A stretch of 64,000 nt of DNA from Galactobacter sp052108535. Lineage in GTDB: Bacteria; Actinomycetota; Actinomycetes; Actinomycetales; Micrococcaceae. Below are positions 16,778 to 25,514 of the stretch, piece after piece (position 1 is the first letter of the stretch; each line of letters opens with the position of its first letter). The DNA lies in contig JBQDZM010000012.1 in NCBI GenBank assembly GCA_052108535.1, positions 12,381-76,380 on the forward strand. Reading direction: 5' to 3'. The notes under the pieces are model-generated. The model was not told the DNA's origin. It saw nothing but the letters and a program-made list of their open reading frames with translations, and made no database searches. The translations under genes and the position numbers were made by a program.

Positions 16778-17662
16778 TTGCGCGCCACAGTGCTGCATCC
16801 CGCCGCCGTCGTCTCGAATCGTCGGGCAGCCCAGGAGGCCCTGGGCGGGTCCGACGTGACCTTCCCCGCTCCCGTGTTGCCGGAGCGGACCGGATCCACG
16901 AACGACGACCTCGCTGCCGGGACCCCGGAGCATCTGGCCCTGGTGGCCACGTTGGAACAGAGCAGCGGCAAAGGCCGCCTCGACCGGGACTGGGTGGCTC
17001 CGCCAGGAGCCTGCCTGACCTACTCCATCAACTTCGAGGCACCCACCTCTCTCCCGGCCGATGCGCTTGGCTGGGTCACGGTGCTCAGTGCCGTGGCCTG
17101 CGCCCAGACCGTGAACCACGTGGCCGGACGTCCAGTGGCCGCCGTCAAGTGGCCCAACGACCTCATCCTGGACGGCAAGAAACTGGCAGGCATCCTGGCC
17201 CGGCTGGTGCCCGGAACGGCCGGTGCGCCACACCGGGTGGTGGCGGGCATCGGCCTGAACCTGGACCAGACCAGGGAAGAACTGCCGGTCGGAACCGCCA
17301 CGTCCCTGGCTCTGCAAGAGATCACGGTGGACCCAGACCAGATTCTGGGGCAACTCTGGGCTCGCACGGGTCTCGTCATGGATGAGTTCTTCGCTGCAGG
17401 CGGAGACGTCCTGACGCCGCTGACCCGGCTGGCTGGGGAGGACGGCAGCCCGCGCTCCGTCCTACAAGCGGCACGCGAGACCAGCTCCACCATCGGGGCG
17501 GAGGTGCGCGTTCACCTACCCGGCGGCAAGGACCTAGTCGGCATCGCGGAGGACCTGGGCGCGGACGGCTGCCTCATCGTGCGCGACCACCACGGCGAAC
17601 GTCAGCACGTTCACGCCGGCGACGTGGTCCACCTGCGTCGCGCCGACGGCGGCTATGTCTAA
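16778..17662 (+). CDS. birA: Biotin-[acetyl-CoA-carboxylase] ligase
   Basis: It activates biotin to biotinyl-AMP and attaches it to the EAMKM lysine of AccBC. The 294-residue protein lacks the N-terminal helix-turn-helix of E. coli BirA and so is a pure ligase (group I). It shows TGSTNDDL, the biotinyl-AMP loop SSGKGRLDRDW (a variant of GRGRxxRxW), VKWPNDLILDGKKLAGIL and VAGIGLNL, and a C-terminal SH3-like domain ending in DVVHLR. The start is TTG 16778 with AGGAG six bases upstream. Its place next to accD and its substrate accBC fits the function. Confidence 0.94.
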   Translation: MRATVLHPAAVVSNRRAAQEALGGSDVTFPAPVLPERTGSTNDDLAAGTPEHLALVATLEQSSGKGRLDRDWVAPPGACLTYSINFEAPTSLPADALGWVTVLSAVACAQTVNHVAGRPVAAVKWPNDLILDGKKLAGILARLVPGTAGAPHRVVAGIGLNLDQTREELPVGTATSLALQEITVDPDQILGQLWARTGLVMDEFFAAGGDVLTPLTRLAGEDGSPRSVLQAARETSSTIGAEVRVHLPGGKDLVGIAEDLGADGCLIVRDHHGERQHVHAGDVVHLRRADGGYV

Positions 17663-17848
17663 TCACGGCGGCTACGTCTGATCCCAGCTCTTAAGCCTGA
17701 CCATGGCGGTTGCGTGTGATCTCGGAGGCACGCCGGCGTCGTGCCGCACCCCCAGCAGTCGGTCAGGGTGCGGTGGCAGGATGGATACTCGCTCAGCAGG
17801 CCACGAAGAGTGGGCCCGGTACACGTAGAGGGAAGGGGGACCAGACGC

Positions 17849-18400
17849 GTGAAGATCCCACTCGAGGGAGACGACCATGTCGTGGTGCGCACGCGCGCCC
17901 ATCCTCGTGCTCTACGCGGATCCGCGTGGATGTTCCTGCTCCTCATGTTCTTGGTCGGCGTGGTGCAAGGCATCCTGACGAGGGTGCCCTCCCTCGGTTC
18001 GGGGTGGGCCACGGCCACACCATATCTGGTCGGGACAACGTGGCTGGTGGTCGGTCTCGCGGCTTTGGCCTGGATCGTGAGGCCAGTCCTTCGTTGGCTG
18101 CGCACACGGATCGTCATCACCACCCGGACGCTCTGGATGCTGCGCGGTCGCAAGACGCTGCAACGGATCCCCTTCACCCTGGTGGGCCGAGTGCGTTGCA
18201 AGTCTGCCCGAGGCGGTGGTGGCCATGGGCCGGGTACGTTGGAACTGAGCACACCCAGGGGGCTGGTGTCGATCCGCCACTGTCCAGATGTGCAGACCGC
18301 TGCTGGGATCGTGGAAGAGATGACCCAGGAAGCGCAGCGACTGCAGGCCTTCCACAGCACAGCCCCATACGAATCCGATGCACGCCACGGTATGACGTGA
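17849..18400 (+). CDS. PH domain-containing membrane protein
   Basis: A 183-residue protein with two membrane segments near residues 25-42 (WMFLLLMFLVGVVQGIL) and 55-75, followed by a bacterial PH-like (bPH2/YdbS-type) domain containing RIVITTRTLWMLRG and an IPFTLVGRVRC strand. In related actinobacteria the gene between birA and the cyclase is the same. Its role is unknown. GTG 17849 is chosen because it follows GAAGGGGGA and gives the expected N-terminus VKIPLEGDD; upstream in-frame codons give an Arg-rich, unlikely leader. Confidence 0.8.
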   Translation: MKIPLEGDDHVVVRTRAHPRALRGSAWMFLLLMFLVGVVQGILTRVPSLGSGWATATPYLVGTTWLVVGLAALAWIVRPVLRWLRTRIVITTRTLWMLRGRKTLQRIPFTLVGRVRCKSARGGGGHGPGTLELSTPRGLVSIRHCPDVQTAAGIVEEMTQEAQRLQAFHSTAPYESDARHGMT

Positions 18401-18467
18401 TAAACGTTGTCCTTAGAAACCTCCATTTCATGCTTCTTGCAACCACCAGCGACCCCGAAGGACTCAG

Positions 18468-19907
18468 ATGAACAGTGACGGCACACAGGACTCCGGTCTG
18501 CCGCCGCTTCCCCCTGTTCCGCCGCCGCCTTCGGCACCCAGCGCAGCACGCAACGAGGAGCACAGCGAGAACCCCAGCGCAGCACGACCGGACGGCGGCG
18601 CACCGAATCCGGAGGGCGAGGCGCGCGTAGACGGCCAAACGCGCACGGACGGGCTGGCGCGCACGGCCCAGCTCCCCGTCGTCGGGCAACAACCCGCGCC
18701 GCGGCGCCGGATGCCCTTCCTGGCCACCGATGGCGAGGCGCGGCCCGTGGCAGCGTCGGCGGCCTCGGCGGCGTCCGCGGTGTCTAATCCGATCCCCACG
18801 GTGCCGGAGAACGCGCCGATCACCACGTCCATGCCGGTGCTCCCGAGCAACTTCGATCCCGACCTCCCGATCCGCGAAGCGGCGCAGCGGCTGGAGCAGC
18901 GCCTGTTGGGGTCGCCGCGTACCCTGCGACGTCGGGAGGTCGCCGCGGATGCTGGGGTGTCCCTGCTCTCTGCCCGCAAGGTCTGGCGCTCGCTGGGTCT
19001 GCCCCGCGTGGGGGATGACGAGATCGCCTACACCGAGAACGACGAACGGGCGCTGGAGACCATCATCGGTCAGGTCCGCAACCACACCCTCTCCGAGGAG
19101 GGTGCGCTGTCCATCACCAGGTCGCTCGGACAGTTCACCGACCGCATGGTGATCTGGCAGATCGAGGCCATTGTGGAGGACCTGGTGCAGAACCAGGGCA
19201 TGGATGATGCCGACGCTCGCCGTCACGTCCTGCTGCTGCTGGAGGAACTGATCCAGCCCATCGAGGAGGTCATGGTCTACGCCTATCGGCGCAACCTGGC
19301 CGCGGCTGTGCAACGTCAGTTGGTGCGCGCGGATTCCGCGCTGTCGGCTTCGGCCGCCGGGCGGGATGGGACCGAGGACGATACGACGCTGCCCTTGGCG
19401 CGGGCCGTTGGCTTCGTCGACATGGTTTCGTTCACCGCGACCTCCCGAACTATGGACGAGCGTTCCTTGGCGAAGCTGGTGCAGGGGTTCGAGGAGATCT
19501 GCTCCTCCATCATCACGGTGGCCGGTGGCAGGCTCGTGAAGACCATCGGCGACGAGGTGCTCTACGTGGCGGAGACCCCTGAGGTGGGTGCTCAGATCGC
19601 GTTGGCGCTGTCGCAGGAGTTTGCTTCCGGTGAGCAGGGGATGCCGCGGGTGCGGGTGGGCCTGGTCTGGGGTCGGGTGCTGTCCCGACTGGGTGACATC
19701 TACGGTGCCACGGTGAACATGGCGGCACGTCTGACCGCCATGGCCGAGCCGGGCGAGGTGCTCACGGATCACCTGACCTCACGGGTGCTGGCGGGCGACG
19801 ATCGTTTTGTGCTCACGGCCCATGGTGCGGTGGAGCTGAAGGGGTTCGGGACGGTCACCCCGTACGACCTGTCCTCGGGCACGGGCCACGGCCTCACCCT
19901 GGACTAA
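18468..19907 (+). CDS. Adenylate cyclase, class III, with Rv1264-type regulatory domain
   Basis: It makes cyclic AMP from ATP. The first 125 residues of 479 are a Pro/Ala-rich low-complexity tail. Residues about 130-290 resemble the autoinhibitory N-terminal domain of mycobacterial Rv1264 (RREVAADAGVSLLSARKVWRSLGL). The catalytic domain follows, with metal aspartates D318 (GFVDMV) and D362 (GDEVLY), the adenine-selecting lysine K358 and D410 (RLGDIYG), and the transition-state residues N417 and R421 (NMAARL). All are consistent with an active adenylate rather than guanylate cyclase. There is no membrane segment, so it is cytosolic. Rv1264 is pH-regulated; whether this one is cannot be told. 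Confidence 0.9.
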   Translation: MNSDGTQDSGLPPLPPVPPPPSAPSAARNEEHSENPSAARPDGGAPNPEGEARVDGQTRTDGLARTAQLPVVGQQPAPRRRMPFLATDGEARPVAASAASAASAVSNPIPTVPENAPITTSMPVLPSNFDPDLPIREAAQRLEQRLLGSPRTLRRREVAADAGVSLLSARKVWRSLGLPRVGDDEIAYTENDERALETIIGQVRNHTLSEEGALSITRSLGQFTDRMVIWQIEAIVEDLVQNQGMDDADARRHVLLLLEELIQPIEEVMVYAYRRNLAAAVQRQLVRADSALSASAAGRDGTEDDTTLPLARAVGFVDMVSFTATSRTMDERSLAKLVQGFEEICSSIITVAGGRLVKTIGDEVLYVAETPEVGAQIALALSQEFASGEQGMPRVRVGLVWGRVLSRLGDIYGATVNMAARLTAMAEPGEVLTDHLTSRVLAGDDRFVLTAHGAVELKGFGTVTPYDLSSGTGHGLTLD

Positions 19908-19961
19908 CCGCCCGCCCGCACCCGCCCCCGTCTGCCTTCCCCTTCCTCGCCCTCCCCTCAA

Positions 19962-20060
19962 CCTCCGTTAGACATTCGAGCGCTCGTCTGGACACCTTGG
20001 TGTCCAACGGCCGTTGGACAAAAACCTGTCCAAAACACCGCTCTAATGTCTAACGGAGGG
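19962..20060. repeat. Dispersed repeat family R, most complete copy
   Basis: It starts CCTCCGTTAGACATTCGAGC and ends in the near-inverse AATGTCTAACGGAGGG. Inside are two hairpins: TGGACACC/GGTGTCCA and TTGGACA/TGTCCAA separated by AAAACC. The segment from TGTCCAACGG to the right end is almost identical to the copy at 21139-21223. It follows the cyclase gene and is succeeded by a degraded family P left end (GATGCACGACGGCGG). Confidence 0.85.
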
Positions 20061-20397
20061 AGATGCACGACGGCGGTACTCACCTATCGCGTCGCGGGGC
20101 ACCTTCGGTGCCAAGCGCGGAAGCAGTTGTGGAGTCGTGACCGTGATACTTCAGAACGAGTTCTGAACATCTGCGGTGACGGAGGGTTCGTCCTTGTCGA
20201 TCACCCAACGGTTTAGGCGATTCAGGCTCGGGTTGGAGGCGCGCCGACAATCGGGCGCCTCATAATCCCCGCGAACCGCCGCCACCCCACGCTGAAGCCG
20301 TCGAATAGGCGGCTCATATGTGGATTGATGGCTCCGAAGCGGGGGTGATCGAAAGTGAGCTGACGTGTGAATCGACAGCGGCGACCGCCGGGGTTGG
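20061..20397. other. Gene-free spacer downstream of repeat R
   Basis: Continuing from the family R copy is a family P-like left end and a GCACCTTCGGTGC hairpin (about 20100-20112). Beyond that, up to the lipoprotein stop codon, I find no reading frame with recognisable composition, no tRNA and no clear promoter. A short inverted repeat (GAGGCGC/GCGCCTC near 20237-20262) is the only other structure. Confidence 0.5.
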
Positions 20398-21039
20398 CTA
20401 CATGCGCGTGTATAAACGGACCGACTGGGCATCCCAGATCCGGTCCGCGCTCGGTTCATCCGTGACTTCGGTTCCGTTGAGTCCGGTGGACTTCTTGGCC
20501 TTGTTCACCGCATCAGGGAGATCGATGCCGGCCGGGTAGTACGCCCCGAACGGCGCGTCGCTCGTGTCGAAGATCCGGCTGCCGTCTGCCTGCATGCCGT
20601 TGTCGCGCAACGTGGCGGTAGTGCCATTGGGATAGCTCGCGGTCGGCCAGTCGATGCTGAAGCAGTCGTTACGGCCTCCCGTCTCCTCGGTTGGGCACCA
20701 GAGACCGTTGAGGTCTGCGGCCGCGGGCTGTTTCGCTTGCGGTTTCTTGGATTGCGCTGGAGGCGTGGAGGGCTTGCTGCTGCCCTCACGATTGGTTGCT
20801 GCGCCTGAGCTCCGGCTGTTGGTGGCGGCCGTGGTCTCCGCGGGAGGAGTCTTCGCGGCCGCCCCCGCAGTCTCCGCCGGGGGAGTCGTCGTGGCCGCCT
20901 CCGTGGTTGGCGCGGCGGTCTGCGTGGAAGCCCCCGCGCTGTTCCGTTCCGGTGTGGACTGGCATGCGGTGATGCCGAGGGCGGTGACGGTGGCTAAGGC
21001 GGCCAGAACGGCTGGTTTGGTCAACGAGCGGATTTCCAT
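20398..21039 (-). CDS. Secreted lipoprotein with Thr/Ala/Pro-rich linker
   Basis: The predicted 213-residue protein has a signal peptide (MEIRSLTKPAVLAALATVTALGITAC) ending in the lipobox ITAC, so it should be anchored to the outer face of the membrane. A linker of about 80 residues rich in Thr, Ala, Pro and Ser follows, then a compact C-terminal domain of roughly 100 residues with two cysteines (LWCPTEETGG, NDCFSIDWP). I do not recognise the domain. ATG 21039 is chosen because AAGAAGG precedes it by 11 bases and the signal peptide is then well shaped; ATG 21063 would add eight residues. It stands between two family R repeats. Confidence 0.75.
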   Translation of the reverse strand: MEIRSLTKPAVLAALATVTALGITACQSTPERNSAGASTQTAAPTTEAATTTPPAETAGAAAKTPPAETTAATNSRSSGAATNREGSSKPSTPPAQSKKPQAKQPAAADLNGLWCPTEETGGRNDCFSIDWPTASYPNGTTATLRDNGMQADGSRIFDTSDAPFGAYYPAGIDLPDAVNKAKKSTGLNGTEVTDEPSADRIWDAQSVRLYTRM

Positions 21040-21138
21040 GTGAGTCCATGCCTTCTTATTCAAACTAGTGGAGTTACATCAGCGTACGGTGTTCGTGCGT
21101 GGTGGTGTTCCTTGGTGGTCGGGTCGACCGAGGCGGCT

Positions 21139-21223
21139 TTGAGCGCTCGTTTGGACACCGTGGCGTCCAACGGCCGTTGGACAAAAACCTGTCCAAAACA
21201 CCGCTCTAATGTCTAACGGAGGG
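21139..21223. repeat. Dispersed repeat family R, third copy
   Basis: From TTGAGCGCTCG to ACGGAGGG it is nearly identical to 19973-20060, including the TTGGACA/TGTCCAA stem with the AAAACC loop. The outer left arm is missing. It lies upstream of the lipoprotein gene and ligA. Confidence 0.85.
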
Positions 21224-21224
21224 A

Positions 21225-21346
21225 GATGCACGACGGCGGTGCTCGGCTTTGATGTCGCGTGGCACCTTCCGTTGACGTATCGGGGAAGCTTCCGCTGACG
21301 CCTCGTGGCACCTTCGGTGCCAAGGTGCCACGCGGCGTCGGGCATC
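21225..21346. repeat. Palindromic repeat family P fused to repeat R
   Basis: It begins GATGCACGACGGCGG directly after the R copy and ends GCGGCGTCGGGCATC. The interior holds GGCACCTTCGGTGCC and AAGGTGCCACG hairpins. The right end lies about 36 bp before the ligA start. Confidence 0.75.
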
Positions 21347-21382
21347 GAACAGTCCGTCGGTCACGTGCGGCATGATGGACAC

Positions 21383-23692
21383 GTGAGTCAGACCGAACCC
21401 TCCGCCACCACACCAGCCGCCCCGGATCAGGACGTCCGCGACCGGTACGCGCAGCTGGCAGACGACATCCGCAAGTATCGCTACTCGTACTACCAGCAGG
21501 CCGAGTCGCTGGTCTCCGACGCGGAGTTCGATGCGCTCTTCGAGGAGTTGCAGCGGCTCGAGGTATCCCATCCGGAACTGGTCACCAACGATTCGCCGAC
21601 GCAGGTGGTGGGCGGCGAGGTCTCCACCGCTTTCACCGCGGTGGATCACCCCACGCGCATGTACTCGTTGGAGGACGTCTTCAGCCTCGACGAACTGCGG
21701 GCCTGGCTGACGCGCGCCACGGAGCAGGCCGCCCAAGCCGCGCCGAGCGTCAGGTTGCGGTGGCTCACCGAGGCCAAGATCGATGGTTTGGCGATCAATC
21801 TGATCTACCGGGACGGCAAGCTGGAGCGCGCCGTGACCCGTGGCGACGGAACCACCGGTGAGGACGTCACCGACAACGTGCTGACCATCGGCACGGTCCC
21901 ACGGCAGCTTTCCGGAGAAGGCTGGCCGCACGAGATCGAGGTCCGTGGTGAGGTGTTCATCGGCTCGCAGGACTTCGCCGAGTTCAACGCCCGCCTGCGC
22001 CAGGAGGGTAAGGCCGAGCTGGCCAACCCCCGCAACGCCGCCGCGGGGTCGCTTCGGCAGAAGGATCCGGCCAAGACGGCGCAGCGCCCGCTGCAGCTCT
22101 TCTGCCACGGCCTCGGCGAACATGATGGTCTCAAGGCCACCAGTCAGTACGAGACGTACCAACTGCTCAAGGAGTGGGGTCTGCCGACCTCCCCGTACAA
22201 CATCCTGGCCGACACCCAGCAAGAGATCCTCGACTACATCGCTCAGAAGGGCGATCACCGCCACGACCTGATTCACGAGATCGACGGCATCGTCATCAAG
22301 GCCGACGACTTCGCGATCCAGCGCGCGCTGGGCCACACCTCCCGGGTGCCTCGCTGGGCGGTGGCGTACAAGTACCCGCCGGAGGAGGTGTACACGCGGC
22401 TGCTGGACATTCGCGTCAACGTGGGTCGTACCGGCCGCGTGACCCCGTATGGCGTCATGGAGCCCGTCAAGGTGGCCGGTTCCACCGTGGAGATGGCCAC
22501 GCTGCACAACCAGGATGTGGTCAAGGCCAAGGGCGTGAAGATCGGCGACATGGTGGTGCTGCGCAAGGCCGGGGACGTGATTCCGGAGATCGTGGGGCCC
22601 GTGACCGCGCTGCGTGAGGGCAACGAGGAGAACCTGCGGGACTTCGTGATGCCGGCTGACTGCCCCTCCTGCGGCACGCCGTTGGCCCCGGCCAAGCAGG
22701 GGGACGTGGATCTGCGCTGCCCCAATGCCGAACGTTGCCCGGCGCAGTTGAGTCAGCGTGTGGAGCACTTGGCCTCGCGTGGAGCCTTCGACATCGAGGC
22801 GCTGGGCGCAGAGGCGGCCCTGGCGCTGACTGTGGGACCGGGACCCGACCCGGCCACGCTGCCTGGCGGGGTCCCGCGTCCGGAGGGGCCTGGCCCCCTG
22901 GTCGGTGAAAAGGACTTCTTCGACCTGGCTAGCCCGGAATCGGAGCTTTCCCTGAGCCTCTCGACCGTCCAGGTGTGGAGGGAAAAGAAGTCCAAGGGCG
23001 TCGGCACCGGCCAATGGAGCCTAGTCCCGTACTTCTACACTCGCGCAACCAAGGCCAAGCCGTCTGTACCGTCCAAGAACACCGAGAAGCTCTTCTCTGA
23101 GGTGGCCAAGGCCATGGATGCCGACCTCTGGCGCATCCTCGTGGCTCTGTCGATCCGTCACGTTGGTCCCACGGCTTCGCGTGCGTTGGCCACCCGGTTC
23201 GGGTCCATGGACGCCATCCGGGTGGCGGTCGCGGCCGAGGACGCCGTGGAGCGTCTCGCCGAGATTGACGGCGTCGGAACCATCATCGCCGAGGCCCTCG
23301 TGACCTGGTTCAGCGCCGACTGGCACACCCAGATCGTGGATTCCTGGCAGGCCGCCTGGGCGGCGAATGACAAGGAGATGAAGGACGAACGGGACGAGGA
23401 CCTGGCCGGTCTGCTGGACGGGCTGACCATCGTGGTCACCGGCTCGCTGGAGGGTTTCTCCCGCGATTCCGCCAAGGAAGCCATCATCACCCGCGGCGGC
23501 AAGGCGGCCGGATCGGTGTCCAAGAAGACGCACTTCGTGGTGGCGGGCGAGAACGCTGGTTCCAAGTTGGAGAAGGCCGAATCCCTCGGGCTGCGTGTCC
23601 TGGATGAGGACGGTTTCCGCGCACTGTTGGAGGGCGGTGCGGCCGCAGTCCAAGCGGACGCGGACGCAAACACAGAGGGTAAGGACGCATGA
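21383..23692 (+). CDS. ligA: NAD-dependent DNA ligase
   Basis: It seals nicks during replication and repair using NAD+. The 769-residue protein contains domain Ia (RYAQLADDIRKYRYSYY), the adenylation motif with K132 (EAKIDGLAI), the OB fold (MEPVKVAGSTVEMATLHN), a four-cysteine zinc finger (CPSC...CPNAERC), helix-hairpin-helix repeats and a C-terminal BRCT domain (GLTIVVTGSLEGF). An actinobacteria-type insertion after the zinc finger carries FDLAS...WREKKSKGVGTG; it is slightly longer than usual. The start is GTG 21383; an upstream in-frame codon at 21305 would translate part of a palindromic repeat and is rejected. The stop overlaps the next start (ATGA). Confidence 0.96.
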   Translation: MSQTEPSATTPAAPDQDVRDRYAQLADDIRKYRYSYYQQAESLVSDAEFDALFEELQRLEVSHPELVTNDSPTQVVGGEVSTAFTAVDHPTRMYSLEDVFSLDELRAWLTRATEQAAQAAPSVRLRWLTEAKIDGLAINLIYRDGKLERAVTRGDGTTGEDVTDNVLTIGTVPRQLSGEGWPHEIEVRGEVFIGSQDFAEFNARLRQEGKAELANPRNAAAGSLRQKDPAKTAQRPLQLFCHGLGEHDGLKATSQYETYQLLKEWGLPTSPYNILADTQQEILDYIAQKGDHRHDLIHEIDGIVIKADDFAIQRALGHTSRVPRWAVAYKYPPEEVYTRLLDIRVNVGRTGRVTPYGVMEPVKVAGSTVEMATLHNQDVVKAKGVKIGDMVVLRKAGDVIPEIVGPVTALREGNEENLRDFVMPADCPSCGTPLAPAKQGDVDLRCPNAERCPAQLSQRVEHLASRGAFDIEALGAEAALALTVGPGPDPATLPGGVPRPEGPGPLVGEKDFFDLASPESELSLSLSTVQVWREKKSKGVGTGQWSLVPYFYTRATKAKPSVPSKNTEKLFSEVAKAMDADLWRILVALSIRHVGPTASRALATRFGSMDAIRVAVAAEDAVERLAEIDGVGTIIAEALVTWFSADWHTQIVDSWQAAWAANDKEMKDERDEDLAGLLDGLTIVVTGSLEGFSRDSAKEAIITRGGKAAGSVSKKTHFVVAGENAGSKLEKAESLGLRVLDEDGFRALLEGGAAAVQADADANTEGKDA

Positions 23693-24573
23693 GCAACGAA
23701 CCCACCCCGCGCGCACTCCTGGACCTGGCGCTGACCGCGGCCGGCTCGGGGGCGGCGATCCTGGCCACCCGTACGCCGCTGGCCCAGAGCACGGGCCTCG
23801 TCGCGGCCGATGACAAATCCGCGGCCGGGGACTGGGTCACCGACTTCGACCGCGCCGCTGAACGTGCCGTCCGCGAGGCCATCGCTGCCGAGCGCCCGGA
23901 CGACACCCTGACCGGGGAGGAATACCCGGACAGTGTGGGCGGGGACGGCTACCGCTGGTCCATCGACCCGCTGGACGGCACCGTCAACTTTGTGCGCGGT
24001 ATCGCCTACCACGCGACCTCAGTCGCGGTCTCGGGACCAGTGCCCGACGGCTTGGGGTCGGGTTGCGCTGCATCGGCCTCTGCCGAGCCCGCCACCGAGT
24101 GGTTGGCCGGCGTGGTCGTGGCCCCAGCGCTCGGAGTGGTCTACCTGGCCTTCCGTGGGGGCGGCGCCTGGAAGGCGCCGTGGCCGCTGAAGCCGGACAC
24201 GGCCGTCGGGCATAGTGTGGGGGAGGCGCCGGTCCCCGGTGCCGTGCGATTGACCGGTCCCGACCCACAGAATCCGGCGAAGGTGCTCTCCACCGGTTTC
24301 TCCTACGATGCCGAGAAGCGCACGTTGCAGCTGCGCGTCTTGGGCACGTTGCTGCCAGACTTCGTCAACGTCAGGCGGCTGGGTTCGGCCGCGCTGGACC
24401 TCTGCCTGGTGGCCGAGGGCGCTATCGACGCCTACGCCGAGATGGATGGGCATGAGTGGGATTGGGCGGCAGGTGCGCTGATCGCCGCCGAGGCCGGCGT
24501 GCCCGTGGTGACGTCAGACGGCGGCTGGACCGGGGCAGGCGCCGTGGACGTGTCGAATCTGCCGGTGGCCTGA
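23689..24573 (+). CDS. Inositol monophosphatase family protein
   Basis: A 294-residue Mg-dependent phosphatase of the FIG superfamily. It shows DWVTDFDRAAE, GEEYPDS, the metal motif IDPLDGTVNFVRG and the C-terminal HEWDWAAGALIAAEAG. Family members hydrolyse inositol-1-phosphate, fructose-1,6-bisphosphate, histidinol phosphate or PAP; the substrate here is not determined. Two low-complexity inserts flank the strand LAGVVVAPALGVVYLAFRGG: they carry a family P half-element each (GTGCCCGACGG at 24040 and CCGTCGGGCAT at 24203), reading in frame. It overlaps ligA by four bases, so translation is coupled. Confidence 0.88.
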   Translation: MSNEPTPRALLDLALTAAGSGAAILATRTPLAQSTGLVAADDKSAAGDWVTDFDRAAERAVREAIAAERPDDTLTGEEYPDSVGGDGYRWSIDPLDGTVNFVRGIAYHATSVAVSGPVPDGLGSGCAASASAEPATEWLAGVVVAPALGVVYLAFRGGGAWKAPWPLKPDTAVGHSVGEAPVPGAVRLTGPDPQNPAKVLSTGFSYDAEKRTLQLRVLGTLLPDFVNVRRLGSAALDLCLVAEGAIDAYAEMDGHEWDWAAGALIAAEAGVPVVTSDGGWTGAGAVDVSNLPVA

Positions 24574-24598
24574 GAGCGGACCGCGCTAGCTCTACGTC

Positions 24599-25480
24599 AT
24601 GACTCCTACTGCGCTGGCCATGGTGCTCACGGCGGCGGTACTGCACGCCGTCTGGAACTTGGCGGCCAAGCGCGTCTCCGGGGACGGCTTCGCCTTCGTC
24701 TGGTGGTACAACGTCTTCTCCGTGGTGCTGTGGCTGCCGGTGGCCGTAGTGATGCTGTGGCAGGCGGGTATTGTTCACGTGGGAGTCCTGGTGTGGGCCG
24801 CGTTCGTCTCCGGCGTGATCCATATCGTGTATCAGCTCTCCTTGCAGACCGGCTACGCGCGGGCGGACCTGAACGTGGTCTACCCCGTGGCCAGGGGCGT
24901 GGGGCCACTCCTGAGCATGATCGTGGCTGTGGCCGTCCTGGGGGAGCGTCCCGGCGCCCAGGGCCTGATCGGTGGCGTGGTGATCCTGGCCGGAATCGCG
25001 GTGATCACCACTGGGGCTGGACGTTCCGCCCCGGGTTCTGGGGCGCCCGGCCGGGCACGGGCAGGGCTGGCCTGGGGCGCCTTCACAGGTGCGGCGATCG
25101 CGGGCTACACGCTCTGGGACGACCATTCCATGGCCTTCCTCGGCCTGCTGCCGGTGCCGTACTTCGTGATGAGTTGCGTGTGGCAGGTACTCCTCCTGAC
25201 GCCCGCGATCCCCAAGGCCACTGGGCATCGGCCGCTGGGCCCGGTGCTCCGCCGCAATTGGTGGCAGGTGCTGGTGGTGGCTGCCGCCTCGCCGCTGGCC
25301 TACATCCTGGTGCTGGAGGCCATGCGCACCACGGACGTCTCGCTGGTGGCACCGGCCAGGGAGACCAGTATCGTCATCGGCGCGCTGCTGGGTTGGCTGC
25401 TGTTCAAGGAACCCCATCCTGGGCGGCGGCTGCTCGGTTCCGCCGTGGTGTTGGCAGGGATCGCCCTGATCGTCGCGTGA
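24599..25480 (+). CDS. EamA/DMT family transporter
   Basis: This is a 293-residue integral membrane protein with about ten helices in two EamA repeats, the drug/metabolite transporter architecture. The first repeat includes LHAVWNLAAKRVSGDGF and the loop GYARADLNVVYPVARGVGPLL; the second ends with SLVAPARETSIVIGALLGWLLFKEP, both typical of the family. Exporters of amino acids, nucleotide sugars and drugs share this fold and no substrate can be assigned. It lies 25 bp after the phosphatase. A weak TAGCTC six bases before ATG 24599 may be its own -10 box. Confidence 0.88.
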   Translation: MTPTALAMVLTAAVLHAVWNLAAKRVSGDGFAFVWWYNVFSVVLWLPVAVVMLWQAGIVHVGVLVWAAFVSGVIHIVYQLSLQTGYARADLNVVYPVARGVGPLLSMIVAVAVLGERPGAQGLIGGVVILAGIAVITTGAGRSAPGSGAPGRARAGLAWGAFTGAAIAGYTLWDDHSMAFLGLLPVPYFVMSCVWQVLLLTPAIPKATGHRPLGPVLRRNWWQVLVVAAASPLAYILVLEAMRTTDVSLVAPARETSIVIGALLGWLLFKEPHPGRRLLGSAVVLAGIALIVA

Positions 25481-25501
25481 ACCGGACCCGGCGACTCGGA
25501 C

Positions 25502-25507
25502 TAGGGT
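25502..25507 (+). promoter_or_regulatory. -10 box (TAGGGT), leaderless promoter
   Basis: TAGGGT ends seven bases before the GTG start at 25515; no Shine-Dalgarno lies between. Confidence 0.45.
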
Positions 25508-25514
25508 TATTCGG

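Noticed and set aside
20151..20459. Minus-strand open frame of 102 codons near the lipoprotein gene
   Set aside because: It overlaps the lipoprotein coding end, has no recognisable motif and no ribosome-binding site.
21305..21382. N-terminal extension of LigA
   Set aside because: It is encoded by a palindromic repeat; the family N-terminus starts after GTG 21383.
22800..23040. Repeat insertion in ligA after the zinc finger
   Set aside because: The segment with WREKKSKGVGTG is a normal insertion of actinobacterial LigA; no family P or Q end is present.
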